DNA of 64,000 bases from Henricia sp. BOLD:AAB3569 (GCA_037783545.1 JBBELK010000620.1:1-64000); one strand, 5' to 3'. Positions 25,101 to 38,095 are shown, counted from the stretch's first letter. Numbers and translations: made by a program. The notes: generated by a model from the letters alone, not told the origin.

Positions 25101-25329
25101 ACAGTATACATCTTCACTTAATTACAAATTACAATTATCCAGTACATGTACATATTCACTGCTTGCACTATTACACAGAATCAGCCATTATCATTTCACA
25201 GTGTACTACAATCTCATAAATTGCTAGAATTTTCTTATACATCTGTACAAAATTTTATTTAAAAAGTATGTTTTGATTTTAAGGTTTTAAATTTTTGATC
25301 CAGAAACCTTTTTTCTTCATATTGCTCGA
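22191..25329. other. AT-rich gene-free stretch
   Basis: Three kilobases of AT-rich sequence with many poly-A/T runs. Open frames are short (at most 77 codons) and none resembles a known family. I see no tandem repeats and no paired inverted repeats of length. It lies downstream of the STOX-like gene's 3' end. Confidence 0.5.
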
Positions 25330-25334
25330 AGTAG

Positions 25335-25392
25335 TTCAGCTTTTGCCCAGTGTGTCAGAGGTCTTGAGTTCGAATCCCAGCGAGGACCTAGC
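25335..25392 (+). repeat. tRNA-like fragment with box B
   Basis: GAGTTCGAATCCCAG at 25367 is a good box B with a T-arm and is followed by a short acceptor-like CGAGGACC. The 5' half of a tRNA is not recognisable. It is probably a degraded tRNA-derived SINE. Confidence 0.35.
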
Positions 25393-25688
25393 GATTTATC
25401 TTTGACCCCATAGTTGGTACTTCATTTCTGCGATGATTAGGCACCACACCAAATGTTGCATTCCTTAATTTTAAGTTAATGTAGATTTAAAAGTTTAATC
25501 AACAACATATTTCTCTTACATTTTGGTTTGATCCAAACCAAGTATGTTGGTACATGTACATGTAAGGAGTTTTGTTGTTTTCGCACTGTACAAATAAAAC
25601 ATGTTTCCTAAAACTTCTAAAGTCTAGTCTAGCTAGTCTAAAAGGTAGTGATAATTTGACATTATTGCAAACACTCTTCAAAATGACT

Positions 25689-25694
25689 TTTATT
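25689..25694 (-). terminator. Candidate polyadenylation signal of the STOX-like gene
   Basis: The minus strand reads AATAAA here, 737 bases after the stop codon at 26431, with a G/T-rich stretch just downstream. If used, the 3'UTR would be about 740 bases and would contain the MITE pair at 25763-26184. Other sites may be used; only the motif is seen. Confidence 0.3.
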
Positions 25695-25762
25695 AATACA
25701 AAACATACATTTTACAACACTACATTGTACATCAACGATTTTGTGTAATTTTTGTTTCACAG

Positions 25763-26184
25763 CAGGGTTGTATTAGAGTCCATCACACGTCTATCACAAG
25801 TCCAAAGCCGATAAAATCACAAGTCTGCAAGTCAAGTAACAAGAAGCAAATTAAGGATGAACACGCACAAAAGAATGCCTACATGTATGTTGGAGTTCAT
25901 TTGAATACATGTACAGTAAACTCTCATTATAGCGCTCTTCAAGGGACCAAAATAATTTGAGCTTTATATCCAGACAGCACTATAACCAGTGCATACACAA
26001 TGCAGAGAATAATGGCTGGGACTTATAAAAAAGGAGCTTTATATTAAGAAGAGCTTAATTATATCAGGGGGTGTTATAACGAGAGCTAGTTTACTGTAGC
26101 TTGTGACTTGAATTAAGACCAAGAGACTTGGTGTGGACTTGTGAAGGCTTGTGAGGACTTGTGATGAACTCGACAACAACCCTG
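25763..26184. mobile_element. hAT-like MITE, unexpanded copy
   Basis: The element starts CAGGGTTGT and ends ACAACCCTG, a terminal inverted repeat. The 8 bases on each side, TTTCACAG and GTTCACAG, match at 7 of 8, which fits the 8-bp target duplication and CAGGG ends typical of hAT elements. Homology with 46765-47366 covers both sides (GATAAACACGCACAAAAG-like segment, TTGGAGTTCATTTGAATA, TTGAATTAAGACC). It has no coding capacity. It is split by another insertion at 25912-26098. Confidence 0.8.
25912..26098. mobile_element. pogo/Tigger-like MITE nested in a hAT-like MITE
   Basis: The insert begins TACAGTAAACTCTCATTATA and ends ATAACGAGAGCTAGTTTACTGTA-like sequence, giving TIRs of about 24 bp starting CAGTAAAC, each next to TA. 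TA targets and CAGT-type ends fit pogo/Tigger elements of the Tc1/mariner group. The related copy at 46765-47366 lacks it (TTTGAATA runs straight into GCTTGTTACTTG), so that copy shows the empty site. It is 187 bp with no coding potential. Confidence 0.75.
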
Positions 26185-26430
26185 GTTCACAGGTTTATAG
26201 CATGCATTATGTGTTACAAAATGACGCACAGAAAGACGAACAAATTTCACCGTCTTTGGTTTTTGAAGGAAAAAAATACATACAAGATAATCTACCGGTA
26301 CATGTCTATAGAGAGTAAATTTCGCTGAAGGCGTGTTTGGATTACATTTGTTGGTAAAACTAACTTACCAGTAAGGTGAAATTAACCAGGTCAATTTTAC
26401 CAGACAAAAAATCCAGCCAATAATGTTTGT

Positions 26431-28883
26431 CTACACCGTGCCGATAACTTCAAAGCTTTTTGGTCGTTCAACTCCAGATCTTTGTCCCATTCTGTACGCT
26501 GTTATTTCTGAAGTTTCAGAGTCCGCGTCTACGGTATCAGAACTCTTAAACTTTCTCTTGACTGAGAGCTCGGCATTCGTAGGGGCTTGCTTGTCGGGAT
26601 TTGAGTAGAGATGCGTTGGGTTGGATGTTGATTTGATCATGCGATTGGCATTTTCAAAGTCCTTAGTTTGGTTGTCTAAACCATTCTGCGTGTGACGCGG
26701 GATTGGTTTAATTAGGACTGGGATTCCTGTCAAAGGATTGTGATGATTGTGAAGTGGATCGTAAGGTATTGTGGTGATGGGAGAGTTATTGTTGTAGCTC
26801 TGCGCGAGGGAGGAGCGCAGTGAGTTGAACCCACTGTCTCCGGTGGAACTCGGGAGGCTTTCAACCCGTTGGTGGATGGGAATCTGGCTTGAGAAGTCAG
26901 GATGCATGCCGGTGGGACTCGGCGTGAACACCTGAGAGGGATGGACGCTGTGAACCGGTGGTTGGTGGTGTCCCGGGCTTCGATCGTTAAGAGACCCAAA
27001 GCGGATTGGTGGTTGAGGGGACCTTTCATTGTCGACCTTATCAAAATGCTGCGAAACAGGACGCGGGTTGAGGGTCAGGTTGACTTGGTTGGTATCCCGC
27101 TGTGGCGAACACATGGGATCTTTCATGTCATCAGTATTGGCATTCCGACGCCGCTCTTCGCGCAGGTAGTTATCGATTTCCTCATCGCGGTAGAACTGCT
27201 CATGCTCAGTGCGTTCACTGTGGTTGGGCCGAGGTTCTGACTGGTGGTTGTAATTCTTTGGCGTTTGTAATGCCGCGGGGAAAGGTCCAGTGGAAGGGCT
27301 TCCATTACACTTCATAGCGTTGCTCTCCGTTCTGTTAGCTACCAAAACTTGGCGTCGCATCGGTTCGGGAGTTTCCATATCCTTGACAAAACCCCCGATT
27401 TGGTTACCGGAATGATTGGCATTTCCAGGAGGGCAGTTCATTGGGTCTACCATCTCAGATTCTCTTGTCTTTTGAGTAGTGAAAACTCGAGCTTGTCTGC
27501 GTTCTTTCAACTGTTCAAGTTTCTGTCTGCGTTTCTCGGCCGCCAGTTCATTCCGTCGCTGAAGCTCTATCTCAGAATCGTTCTGATCATCGGTACTGAT
27601 CCCTTCAAAGAGCTGCGGCCTGTTGTTCTGGACTGATGTCATATGCTTCATCTTGTCAATTTTCTTTGGGTTCTTAGACGGCTGCGCTTGTTCAGCCACC
27701 ACCTTGGTGCGAAACTTTTCGTCGTACAGATGGGTTGGTTTGAGAAACTCCTGCTCCGATTCCGGCATCGATTCTTGAGCAGTGTCTTGGTATCTCTGCT
27801 GAAGTATTTTAGCAGTTTGTGTCAAACGACCGTGTTCAAGCTTGTAGTGGTTGACATTCTTATGCGTGCCTGGTATCTTCTTGGGGCCTTCTTTCTTGTT
27901 AGCATGGTTAGTACCCAATCCATTGTTGGGCGAGGATCCATTCGAAGACTTTGATTTATCTTTGCTGCTGCTAGTTCTTGGGCTTGCTGCCGCAACTGAA
28001 TTCAGCGCTACCTTCCGAGGTGACTTGCCGAGCCAGTGAGCGTAGTTGAAAAATGGATCGTGGATATCCGATGGCGGGAACTGAGCGGAGAATGTCTGGT
28101 GGTTTGGGTTGCTTTGGGCGATGGCCTTTTTCTTAGCTGTCTTACCAAGAAGTCTCCCAAAGCACGATTGCTTGGCTTCCGAGTCAGATGTTATGTATCC
28201 CATATCGACTTCGCTTGGTTTAGTCCTCATGGAACTCGTCCTGTCAAAGTTATTCGGTCTTACTGGGCTATGGCGTTCTCTCAAAGAGTAACTCCGCTGT
28301 AAGGAACTAGGCTGACTCTCTACGCTCTGCTGTTTTGAGGGACTGCTCGTGCCAATTGTATGGCTCTTCTCGTAAATAGTAGACATGTTGGTGTTTGCCG
28401 GATATGACACAGGTCTCGGTGACGAAGAATCATTTCTTGTTCGCACCGTCTGCGTGCTCTTATTAACCATATTGGAAGGCAGAGGCAAGGCATGTCTTGT
28501 GAGATTACCATCTTTATACATCAAGTAGACTCGATCTTCCGTTACCGGCTTCGCTTTGGGTTTAGGAGGAGGAGGAGTGACTGCTTCAAGCTCGTCCCCT
28601 GAGGGACTCTCCGGGGGAAGCTTTTCGAGACCGACGATCATGTACCCCTTACCGTTCTGCTCAATTTTTCTCTCTACTGTAAGGTGGTTAAGGGACTTGT
28701 GGATAATGTCTGGGTTGGGTACGGGCATCTTGGAGTAGCACTCAGCCAGCTTGTCGCGGATGGTGTCTGGGTTGGCCATCAGCTTGCGTTTGTTCATCTC
28801 GGAGATGATCAGACAGAGGACTTCAGTCAGAGGGATGAACTGATGCTGCTGAATGGGGGACATCTCAATGCCATGGACATCAC
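26431..28883 (-). CDS. STOX: Storkhead-box protein (STOX1/2-like), exon 2 with winged helix and tail
   Basis: This exon encodes residues 123-939 of a Storkhead-box protein, the family of vertebrate STOX1/STOX2 and insect knockout. These are nuclear winged-helix proteins linked to transcriptional control. The winged helix spans about residues 130-207: MSPIQQHQFIPLTEVLCLII opens it, and VERKIEQNGKGYMIVG is the second-helix/wing end. A second family signature, FSAQFPP, lies at 387-393, and GDSGFNS at 804-810 resembles the GDSGIDS motif of vertebrate STOX. A charged likely coiled coil is at 562-588. The rest is low-complexity, rich in Ser, Pro, Asn and Gln. The exon does not start at the first ATG (28863): an acceptor CTTTTCCCAG ends at 28884 and the 20 bases after it code for the conserved GDVxxxxM segment in phase 1. 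The stop is at 26431-26433. Confidence 0.95.
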
Positions 28884-30379
28884 CTGGGAAAAGAAAAAAA
28901 TAACGTGTCAGAAAAAGGTTCTAGATGTGAATTTTACAGCAGAAAAACCCTGGTATACACCCTACTCATGTGTTCAAAATTGTGTACCCTGAATCAGTTC
29001 CAAAGAATGCAAACTGCATGCCGATTGGAAAGGTGCCAGACTACTTATGCATATATTTCTAAGCCTCATCTTCAGATCAAGGTTTGGAATGCATACGTAA
29101 TGGGCACCTTTCTGATCGACAGTTTGCACTCTCGCCATTCTTGCGTTTTGCTCTGATGAATGCAAGTCGAAAAGCTTTAGCATGTCTTTGTCGTTACTTA
29201 ATTCTATTTTCCGATTTTGCAGTCCCAAACACTTATTCAGTTTGCACTCTATGGAACTGATGAAGGGAACACGATTGAACCATTCAAATGTGTGAATAGG
29301 TATTAGCCTCAAGCAAATGGCTTCAAATTTAGAGTTAATTTTTCAAGTTCAGCACAAAACAAGGCTTTCGATGAGGCTTAAAAATTCAGAGACGTGATTA
29401 TTTGTCGAGCATTCAGTTAAAAAAAAATTCCAATTTAGTTTAAATGCACCCTAAAAAAAAATAAAACTTCCAGTATGTACACTCTACAGCATAAACAACA
29501 GACAGCAGTAATACTGCCCTCAATCCAACTCCAGAGAAGTCAGCCAAAACAACACCTGAAGTAGGAGACTAGTTCCAGTCAGGGCTATGGCTGGTTAAAT
29601 AAGCTCTATTGTTCAGCCAGATAATGGCTGGGGTTTCTGTTGTCAAAAGCTGAATGGAACACCCTGGAATTTATTACTGCAATTTCTACACATGGTGAAG
29701 CATCAAATTTGGATGGGAAAATTAGCAGACAATTGACCAGAAATGCAGAGCACTTGTCCTAGCTGTTTTAGGAATTTCAAATTATTTTTTACATGTATTT
29801 CATTTTTAAGCTTAGGAAAACCATGGAGGAAGGAAACATCTTTGCAACAAAATACACAGGTGAATGCAAACAAAATTCACAGAAAATATTTCCATAAAAA
29901 CATGGCAATTATTGCACTGCGATAAAAGGATGAAAGAACATCACACAAAATAAATTCATGTAGTTCATGCCTTTTGGAGACCCACTGAGTTGTGACGACT
30001 AGTTTCAGGGCCTCAAGACAGTTTTTCTACAACATTGAATCAAAAGTTACTGTAGTAATCTGATTTTCAAAAGCATAGCCCCCTAGGCCTAACGCGACAT
30101 TTAAATGGCCACGCTTGGCTAAAGATTTGGCCAAGCGTGTACCGGTAATTCTGTTCAAGTCTTTGGGGGTATCAAATGGTGAGGTTTTGTGCTGTGAAAT
30201 ATAGCCGCAAAGCATAAACTGACCTGTTGAAATATCACACACAAGATTGTTTACACACAAGGTTTGCAAAATTTACCAGTATTTATAAAGTAAAACGGTT
30301 CGTCTGTCATGCCAGTATGGTATAGCCCAACGTTTGGATTTCTGAACACATACAAAACTACATTTGTTGTACCCTTTAA

Positions 30380-30879
30380 GGCTGTGGCTAACGAATCAAA
30401 TATTTGAATATTCGGTCGTCCATCGAATATTGGGAATAGCATTTTACCAAATCGAATATTCCGTATGTGCTTTTACCACTCCAAATCAAGAAGCTCGGAA
30501 GAAGTAAAAACTTTTTTCCTTTGCCGAAACGGCTGCTTTGCATGATGTCATATTTGCGTCCAACCACAAGTCCAGGGTACAATTAAGACCGACGAGTAAT
30601 TTCTGCAAAAACCTCTTCGGGCGAAAGACTGCTATGCAAGTTACAACATGAAGTCCATAGCTTGAGCACAGATTATTTTTTAAGGTGGCAAATCAGGCAA
30701 TAGAAATGCTACCGTATTCCTGTGAGCTGTGACTTCGGATGTGCTAAAATCAATTAATTTCACGGAAAACGTTTTTGTCAAAATCTTAGGAAAAAATTCA
30801 TGCATTGAATACCGAATATTATATCGAAAATGAAACCGATTTTTCGAATAGTATTATTCGAAAATGCACAGGCCTATAG
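30380..30879. repeat. AT-rich interspersed element with ATTCGAATA motifs
   Basis: Both ends carry clusters of CGAATATT / ATTCGAATA words, and the outer ends GGCTGTGGCTAACGAAT and (reverse strand) GGCCTGTGCATTTTCGAAT are loosely inverted. This resembles a degenerate hAT-type MITE. The ends are imperfect and I see no second copy in the window. Confidence 0.35.
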
Positions 30880-31415
30880 TACACTTCAAATGCGAGGGGA
30901 AAAATGCAATTGTACATTTGATACAAAAACGCCATTGCCTGAAGTAAACAGACCGTGATAATACTTGGAAGATTATCTCCCCTAATCCGGCCGACAATAG
31001 AGGGAATTTGGAAATTCTTTGTGCCCGTTTTCGATTGAACTTTTCACACCACACTGTGAGCCTCTGCATGCACAGTGCAACTTGACAAAGTCAGAAACTG
31101 TCTAACACAATGTGGCTAAATAAAAATACACCCCACCACTCCTCAAAATGGTGAAATTTCATTTTGCCTAGACCAAACAAAACCCTGGCACTTTTCCCAC
31201 ATACAGCAGTGGTATTGCCATGGCTATTTTGGAATGTTATTTATCACATCTCATATTCTGATAAGGCCACTCAGAATTCAACGACTGTCAATATTTTGAT
31301 TTCGACAAAATGAATTTTTCATGAGTTTACAATTCATTTGCACTTCTGCCTGCATATGACTGTACTTTGGTTAAGCCAACTACATGTACATGGTGATGTT
31401 TGGGTGACAGACTAA

Positions 31416-31818
31416 GCCTGTCTGCATTGGACTTTTTTGGGGGAAACTTACCGAGACGATGGGTACTTTTCTTATTTTAAGTCCAATGCGGACAGCCTAG
31501 AAAGTTTTCCTCTCAGTAACTTTTCCCGAGTCCAGCGGTTACTTTTCCTGACCAACTACTGCCCAGGAAAATTTTCCCGAGACGATAAGTCCATTGCGAA
31601 CACATCGAGTCGGTAAAAGCACACTGTAAGTGTTCGTCAGTGCCGTTAAGGTCATACTGTGAAGAAACACTGCGGCATGCTCTGCCACGGTCTCGGTAAA
31701 ATTTTCCTGTGTCAAGAAGTTCAAATGCGGACAGCAGTAAAATTTAGCAATTTTTCAATTTAGGCCCACCATCGTCTCGGTAAAACCTCCCGAAAAACAA
31801 GTCCAATGCGGACACAAC
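31416..31818 (+). mobile_element. TIR element with GTCCGCATTGGAC ends, copy 1 (full length)
   Basis: The element opens GTCTGCATTGGACTTTTTTG and closes CAAGTCCAATGCGGACAC. The inner parts CTTACCGAGACGATGG and CCATCGTCTCGGTAA continue the inverted repeat to roughly 45 bp. Internal copies of the same words (GTCCAATGCGGACAGCC, GAAATGCGGACAGC-like) occur. About 400 bp, no coding capacity. Four more copies lie at 33765, 42674, 47766 and 50764. The superfamily is not clear from the ends. Confidence 0.8.
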
Positions 31819-33764
31819 TTATGCCATGCTTCCATTGTACTTTTTCCCATGATGGATATTACTGAGACCATGCAGGCCCTACATGTACATGGTAAATACT
31901 CCTGAGGTACATGTACATGTACCAGTAGTTATGTTTTCGCTGTACGAACCACACCAGAAAAAAAGAATCAGAAGTATAAGTTCAACAGATATAATAATAT
32001 CTCTTAATGCTGCAAAGGGGCGACCCACCGGTAAGACTTTGCCAGACGACCACCTAAATTTCGGCTAAAAGACATCGATTGGACACCAAATTTCTGTTAC
32101 CCAAAGGTTCCGAATATGGTTCCAGACCTAAGAGAGATGGCTCTAGACCTAATAAAAATAGGCCTCTGTACACGAAAAGTGTCGCCCCATTGGATAAAAT
32201 AGAGAAATAAATAACTGAACATACAGGTAACTCATTTTTACCCTTTGACATTTCACTCTGTTATACTTCATCTATGGAATACTCATAATAAAGTTCCCTT
32301 TTCAACATTTATTTTTAAAGAATCGGACATATTACCGACCTGTACAGTAACCGTCTGAATGCATTTTGCATTTGCCTTTATCCAATGAGAGGTCACCAAA
32401 CTGATTAGTTATTGACGGCGTATTGATCCAGACAATAAACCAAACTTTGGACTGTCACACATGGCGCCCACTGAGGTCCTTTCACAAACAGCTCCAAGTT
32501 GGGTACATTAACATAATAATGGCTAATGGCCAATTCTTGCCAAACTTGTCACGTTAAATTAATTCAGTCTGAACCAAAACAGAAATTATTTTGAAATCTC
32601 CAAAAAACACTTGCTGAAAATGCATTTTAGTGTTTTGTTTAGTTGCTGGAGGGCACACAACATTTCACTTTCAGTGTACAGTATTTTTCACTCAATAACC
32701 AAACTGGACACAAAACCTGAATATTTAAGGCCAGTTAAAGTAGGCTACATGGTGAAAGATCATTTTTATGGGTTTTACACACTGGACAGGTTAGGTCTCA
32801 AGATTAACGTAGGGTTTCAGACTTGAAAATGTTCAACCCTGCGTCCGGTTGAGGTAACCCTGGGGTAAAATAAACGTGGTTTTCAACTGAACCAAAAAAT
32901 CAAATTAGGTCTTTTTCAATGCATTCTAAATACCTGTACCGTACATTCAATGCATGAATAGATATACAAATATAACTTAATAACTTGCCAGATTTTGAAT
33001 TTATGAGGTACATTTTATAAACATTATTCCCAAATCCCAAACATCCAAATTAAATATTCAAGACACAAAACCAAGTTTCTCTTGCATGAAATTGAACTCG
33101 TAACCTAATCCGACCGAGTCGGAGTAACTCTGTTTAAAAATAGGTTGAACTATAGAGAACCTATGAAAGAGAATCCTTCCAAGTTGCTTATAAAAGCTAT
33201 TGTCTGATCGCAACATGACTACACCAGTTTAGTTTTCTGCACTGAACCCTTAAAAATGTGTAGGAGTTGGTCTGCATGCAGTATTGATCAGAATGTTTAT
33301 AGCAATTTAGTATGTATTATTTCTAATATGATCATGTTCTGTCTGCATTTATTATAACCTTGGAAATATATGTATGTACATGTACGTACATGTAGTTGAG
33401 TAAAATGCGCCGGACACCAGGTGTCATTTCTAACAACCATGCCTCAGCCGCTTGAAATTTAATCAGCCGCAAGTGCCAGATTTTCCATTATGCAACTCAC
33501 AACACAAAGAGTCATTTCGTAGAGATTTCTTGGACACCTTGTTTTTATCTTTGGCCTTCATGGATTTTAATATATCTTGTAGAATCAACAAAATATTACA
33601 TATAAAATTTGAAGAATCCGAGCAAAAATATTTATAAGCCCATATTTCTTTGTGTCAGGCCAATATCCACATGCAGTATTGATTGAATTCATTTACAAAA
33701 TCAACAGTATAGACCTTTATTATGGTGCGTCCATCTTTGTCTTGTTCCCCATAGTACGCAGGTT

Positions 33765-34003
33765 CCCAGGTAACTTTTCCCGAGACGAAAAGTCCAATGC
33801 GGACACATCGCGTCGGTAAAAGCACTCTGGAAGAGTACGTCCGGGCCGTGAAAGTCAAACTGCGAAGGGACACTGCGCATGCTCTCCCACGGTCTCGGTG
33901 AAATTTTACCATGTCAAAAAGTCCAAATGCGGACCGCAGTAAAATTGCCATTTTTCATTTTACCATCGTCTCGGTATAACCTCCCAAATGGGGACACAGC
34001 TTA
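33765..34003 (+). mobile_element. TIR element, GTCCGCATTGGAC family, copy 2 (5'-truncated)
   Basis: This copy starts inside the element at CCAGGTAACTTTTCCCGAG and runs through GTCCAATGCGGACACATCG, the CACGGTCTCGGTGAAATTTT segment and ACCATCGTCTCGGTATAACC to the end. The same order and orientation as in 31416-31818 is kept, so it is the 3' 60 percent of the family. Confidence 0.8.
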
Positions 34004-34611
34004 AACATGTTTTTGTTATCTGGCCTGATCTACAGTCCAGTCATCTTCCATACCCAAGGTCACTTGTGAAAGCCTTCTTTGGAGATGGGAGTGTGCTGGA
34101 ACAAGAGGTGGTCTTTTGGACTGGCAGTCAGTAAGGACCACATGGTGAGCTTACACTGTGGAAGTAATGCATGCTCATTGGGTAAAGTAAATTGCAGCAC
34201 TAGGATGCCATGTAAGCCTACTTGTGTACACATGTACATGCAAGCTTACAATGTCACAGATAAAGTGCCAGATGTGGCCCATAATGATAATTGAGGGACA
34301 GAAAAACTGTACAATTTTATGCAGGTTCAATGGATATATATGGATTATTTAACTCATTGATTGACAAACAAATTAAATCATAGAGGGTGCGTAAATTTCC
34401 CAAAATGTCCAGGCAAAAATCAAGAAATCTCTGAATCTAGTTTTCCCTGGATCCTGATAGGGAATCTTCTTACATAAACAAGTCTTTGTTTCATCAAAAT
34501 CAACCAAAACAAATCAGAAGTTAGGCCTATGTCATCTTTTGTGCAGCAAATTCAAACCTGATTTCACGAAGACTTGCGATGCGTCGCATGTTCTTAAATC
34601 CATCGCAACTC

Positions 34612-34922
34612 CATTGTAACTGTAGTGCATGCGCGAGTTGTTAGGTGTTGCGGAACTGGTGCCAGATTGGTCAATTCAATCTACCACACGGCGGGCACTG
34701 CCCCAAGGATACTCAAATTGCCGAATCTGTATTCAGGTAGTGTTTACGCGACCTTGACAATTGCGGGGTTGAACCCCGCAATTGTGGGGTTCCACCCTAC
34801 CCTAAAGTTGACTTGAAAAGGGTGAATCAGACCCGGGTCTGATCCGCTCTTTTCAATTCACATTTTGTGTTTACGCTTAGCGCCTACCCGGCTTGAACTT
34901 CCCTTTTTGGAAATTGCGGAGT
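34612..34922 (+). repeat. Dispersed repeat with a CAGACCCGGGTCTG palindrome, copy 1
   Basis: Homologous, in inverse orientation, to 54398-54687. Shared landmarks in order: GTGCATGCGCGAG, TTGTTAGGTGTTGC, CCAGATTGGTCAATT, CAATTGCCGAATC... GAATCTGTATTC, GTGTTTACGC, ATCAGACCCGGGTCTGAT, and CCTTTTTGGAAATTGC. A stem around the CCCGGG palindrome pairs the flanking AAAGGGTGAA and CTCTTTTCAA loosely. No coding potential is evident. It is likely a non-autonomous DNA element. Confidence 0.72.
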
Positions 34923-35538
34923 GCGATTCGACAAAGGCGAATCAATGTAATCGGGCCTATATACGTATTAATTACTGTAACCTGTATCCACAATAACAAA
35001 ACAATAGTACTTGACAAATAATTTGACTGTGCTGTTTCCTTGGTCTTAAGCTGGCCTTTCCATAACTGCTGGGAAAAAGACTTCTTCTGTCTATAGGCAC
35101 AACCCACTTAACAGTTCACCTCCTAAGAGTTTCATGGCAAACAACCCTCATACATCTTTTCTCTAGTTTTCAGCACTCCCCTCCCCCCTCTTTCCCCTTT
35201 TACTCGCTGACTGCGGGTGGGTTACGAAGGTTGTCAGGTAAATTAGGTCAGGGGATAAGAGACGGTGTGAGTTGGAAATCGAAGCCTCTTCAATCGCACC
35301 AGGTGAGGTCTCGGGTGAGCGGAACATGCCACCCTCACAATCATCCCTTGCCAATAAAGCAGCGAGTCAGGTCCATGGTCAAACTGCAATTTGTCAGTGG
35401 GCCAGGTGAAAAACAAGCTTCTTTATTCATAAAGGGGCGTACGGGTCGTAATTAGTTTTGGGGAAATAATGGACCTGCCATACATGTAGGTCTGCTGGGC
35501 ATTCTGCATTTCCTGTCTTTCTTTAAAGGTAGATTTCT

Positions 35539-36001
35539 TGGGTCTTTCCACAGTAAAGGGGGCATTTTGGCAACACAGGCCATATTTTTGAGGAGATACG
35601 GTACATGTACCTTTAATTGTCTGGTCTCAAAATAAAAGAAAGAAGTTTAAGTTGTTCTGAAGAGATAACTTAATTGGGCCCAAAAAGGGTTACAAATAGT
35701 GTGACAACATGCCTTTCTAAAAACCCTGTGTACAAATTTCAAATATACACTCGTATAACCGGGACGGACACTTCTGTTACATTTTAGGCCGTCCTGGTTA
35801 CGAGCGTACATATTGGAAATTTGTACACAGGGTTTTTAGAAGGGCATGTTGTCACACTATTTGTAACCTGTTTTGGGCCTAAGTTATTTCTTCAGAACAA
35901 CTGAAACTTATTTCTTTTATTTTGAGACCATGCAGACAAAAGTATTTTCTGGAAAATATGGTCTATGTTGCCAAAATGCCCCCTTTACAGTGGAAAGACT
36001 A
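35539..36001. mobile_element. Long fold-back (hairpin) element, copy A1
   Basis: The two halves are inverted copies of each other over almost the full length. The element opens GGGTCTTTCCACAGTAAAGG and closes CCCTTTACAGTGGAAAGACT. GGCATTTTGGCAACA pairs with TGTTGCCAAAATGCC, TAGTGTGACAACATGCC pairs with GGCATGTTGTCACACTA, and CCCTGTGTACAAATTT pairs with its inverse around a centre near 35775. Copies at 45627-46057 and, more diverged, 43684-44117 show a mobile family. No open frame of interest. Confidence 0.88.
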
Positions 36002-37879
36002 TCTCAATCCATGTGATAAAATAGTGAAATTGGCAGAATTTATGAAAAAGTTGTCCAAAGGTAAAATATAATGATTTCCAAAACTAAAGCATACAAATTT
36101 CCGGTTTTACTGTAACTGCATTGATCAGTTTGGAAATTACATTGTAACATTTTATCACAAATTTGGGAAATTTCGAGAAATACCTCAGGAAAGGGCGAAA
36201 TACCTCAGGAAAAATAACTGCAAGTTATGGGTAAAACGTTTTTAGGACTGTCAAAAGAAAACTACCAGTAGTTATTAAATTGAATCGTATCACGCATGCA
36301 TTTCTAAGGAAATGCACATCAGTGCGGCAATGTTGGCAACAAAATATAATACATTTTCTCATAGTCCAGGGAAACGTTGATAATTAACAGTATAAAGCAC
36401 TACCACGAAATTGAAAAATACCGTTCACAATATTTGACAAAGAGTCCCGAACAACGGTCTGGGTTCTTTTCACACTTCAGGGGGAAAAACACCCACACAA
36501 AGCTCGCCAAACTAAACATTTAACATCAATAAACGCAAGCGTGCATGGCACATTGAGTTCTTTCAATCAATTTCGATCGGGCAATTAAAGAGCTTTATTC
36601 AACGCTCAGTCCCCGACTAAGGCATAAAGTGTTTAGACACGATACGCAGTCTTTGTAAGGTTAAAGAGTTTCACTTGTGGACCCTGAGGGGACACGTCGC
36701 CGGCCCGTCCAACCCCTTGCTCAAATTCTGAGTTTGTAAAAACATGCCCACGTACCGAACTAACAAACGCCGATAAAGGAACACTCCCACCGGTAATGAT
36801 GTATTGTGAATCAATTCTAACATGGGCTTTGTTCATTTTTCGGGACTTCCAAAACAGCCTGTGTTTTCATTTCTTAATTATATGCATAGCGTTCGTTCAG
36901 TGTAAATATGCCCAAGCAAATGCATGGAGGAAGATTTATTTGCAGAATTCAGGAGAAGAAAAACGTCGTGAACATTTTGACTTACTGAGTATTCTATAAA
37001 TAAATGTACAATGGAACACTTTAGCTCACAAAAGCACCCGACCTGAAAAATCTTTGAACGATTGGAGCATGGCAAATGTCACGTACGTAGCATGTTGAAC
37101 CCGAAGGACTGTCATAAAAAACGAAAAGCAAATTTGAATCTTTGTTTACTCGATACAAGATTATGACTGCCTCTTGGCTACAGATTAACTGGCCCTGTAC
37201 AACTCATTCTAGCAAAGTACTTTATGTTTCACTGTGCATGTACTGGCATGATGTAGCTCTTTTGCCAGAGTTTTGAAGCACAATTAATCATTCTTTAATA
37301 GACGACACTGAGACATGAGGGGGTACTGTAGAAATGTGAATTTAGGCCTTACATGACATCAAAAAAACTTGCAAGGTTTGAGACAGAATTTACGAACGGG
37401 GATGGTTTACTTTATGATTATACACGGTAGAGTGATTTGGTGTATGCCTACTTTCACGTGATACAACGAAACCATCACTGGTGCTCCTTGAGACGAGAAT
37501 GCTTTTTTTGCTGGTCAGACCATTAATAATGCACAACATGTAAGTTCTGCTGGTACCAGCAGTCAAAAACATACCTGCGATAAAGTGTACTTAGTATGTA
37601 TACTGCAACAGCCGAAGAGACAAATTCTATTCAAAAAATAAGACATGGTGCTACGTTGGAGTCGTCCACCATCCAATCAAAAATGGATGATATGGTCAAA
37701 ATCGCTGGAAGTATTGAGGATCGGAACGATGATCAGAGCCATACTTGCTGAATACATTCACTGCAAAATTCGCGAGACTGGGCAGAGTGCACACTCGGCA
37801 GTGTAATGAAGGACGTGTACGATCTATAAATGTATCCACGCATGTGCATTGCATTTACTGTCGCAAATTTAAGGACGTT

Positions 37880-38095
37880 GTACAAATCGTTTCTCATGAT
37901 CGTTCTCAAGGATACCTTGAGAAATCTGGACCTCCACCAAAATATCTCAAGGATTGAGAACATTTCTTGAGGAATGCTTGTCACTCTCAAGCATTGGTGT
38001 CCTTTCACACTATGGCACTTTTGTAAGATTTTCTCAAGCGTAAGAAAATATCTCAAGCCTTGCTAGTTTTTTGACCTCGTGTGAAAAGGGCTTTA
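37880..38095. repeat. Cluster of CTCAAGG/CCTTGAG inverted words
   Basis: The words TCTCAAGG, CCTTGAGAA, TCTTGAGGAATG, CTCTCAAGC and TCTCAAGCC recur on both strands within 200 bp, forming several short possible hairpins. The edges carry TTTCACACTATGG and GTGTGAAAAGGGC. It may be a degraded MITE, but no second copy is present in this window. Confidence 0.35.

Noticed and set aside
26902..28302. Plus-strand open frames of 60-112 codons opposite the STOX-like exon
   Set aside because: They are shadows of a long real coding exon on the minus strand.
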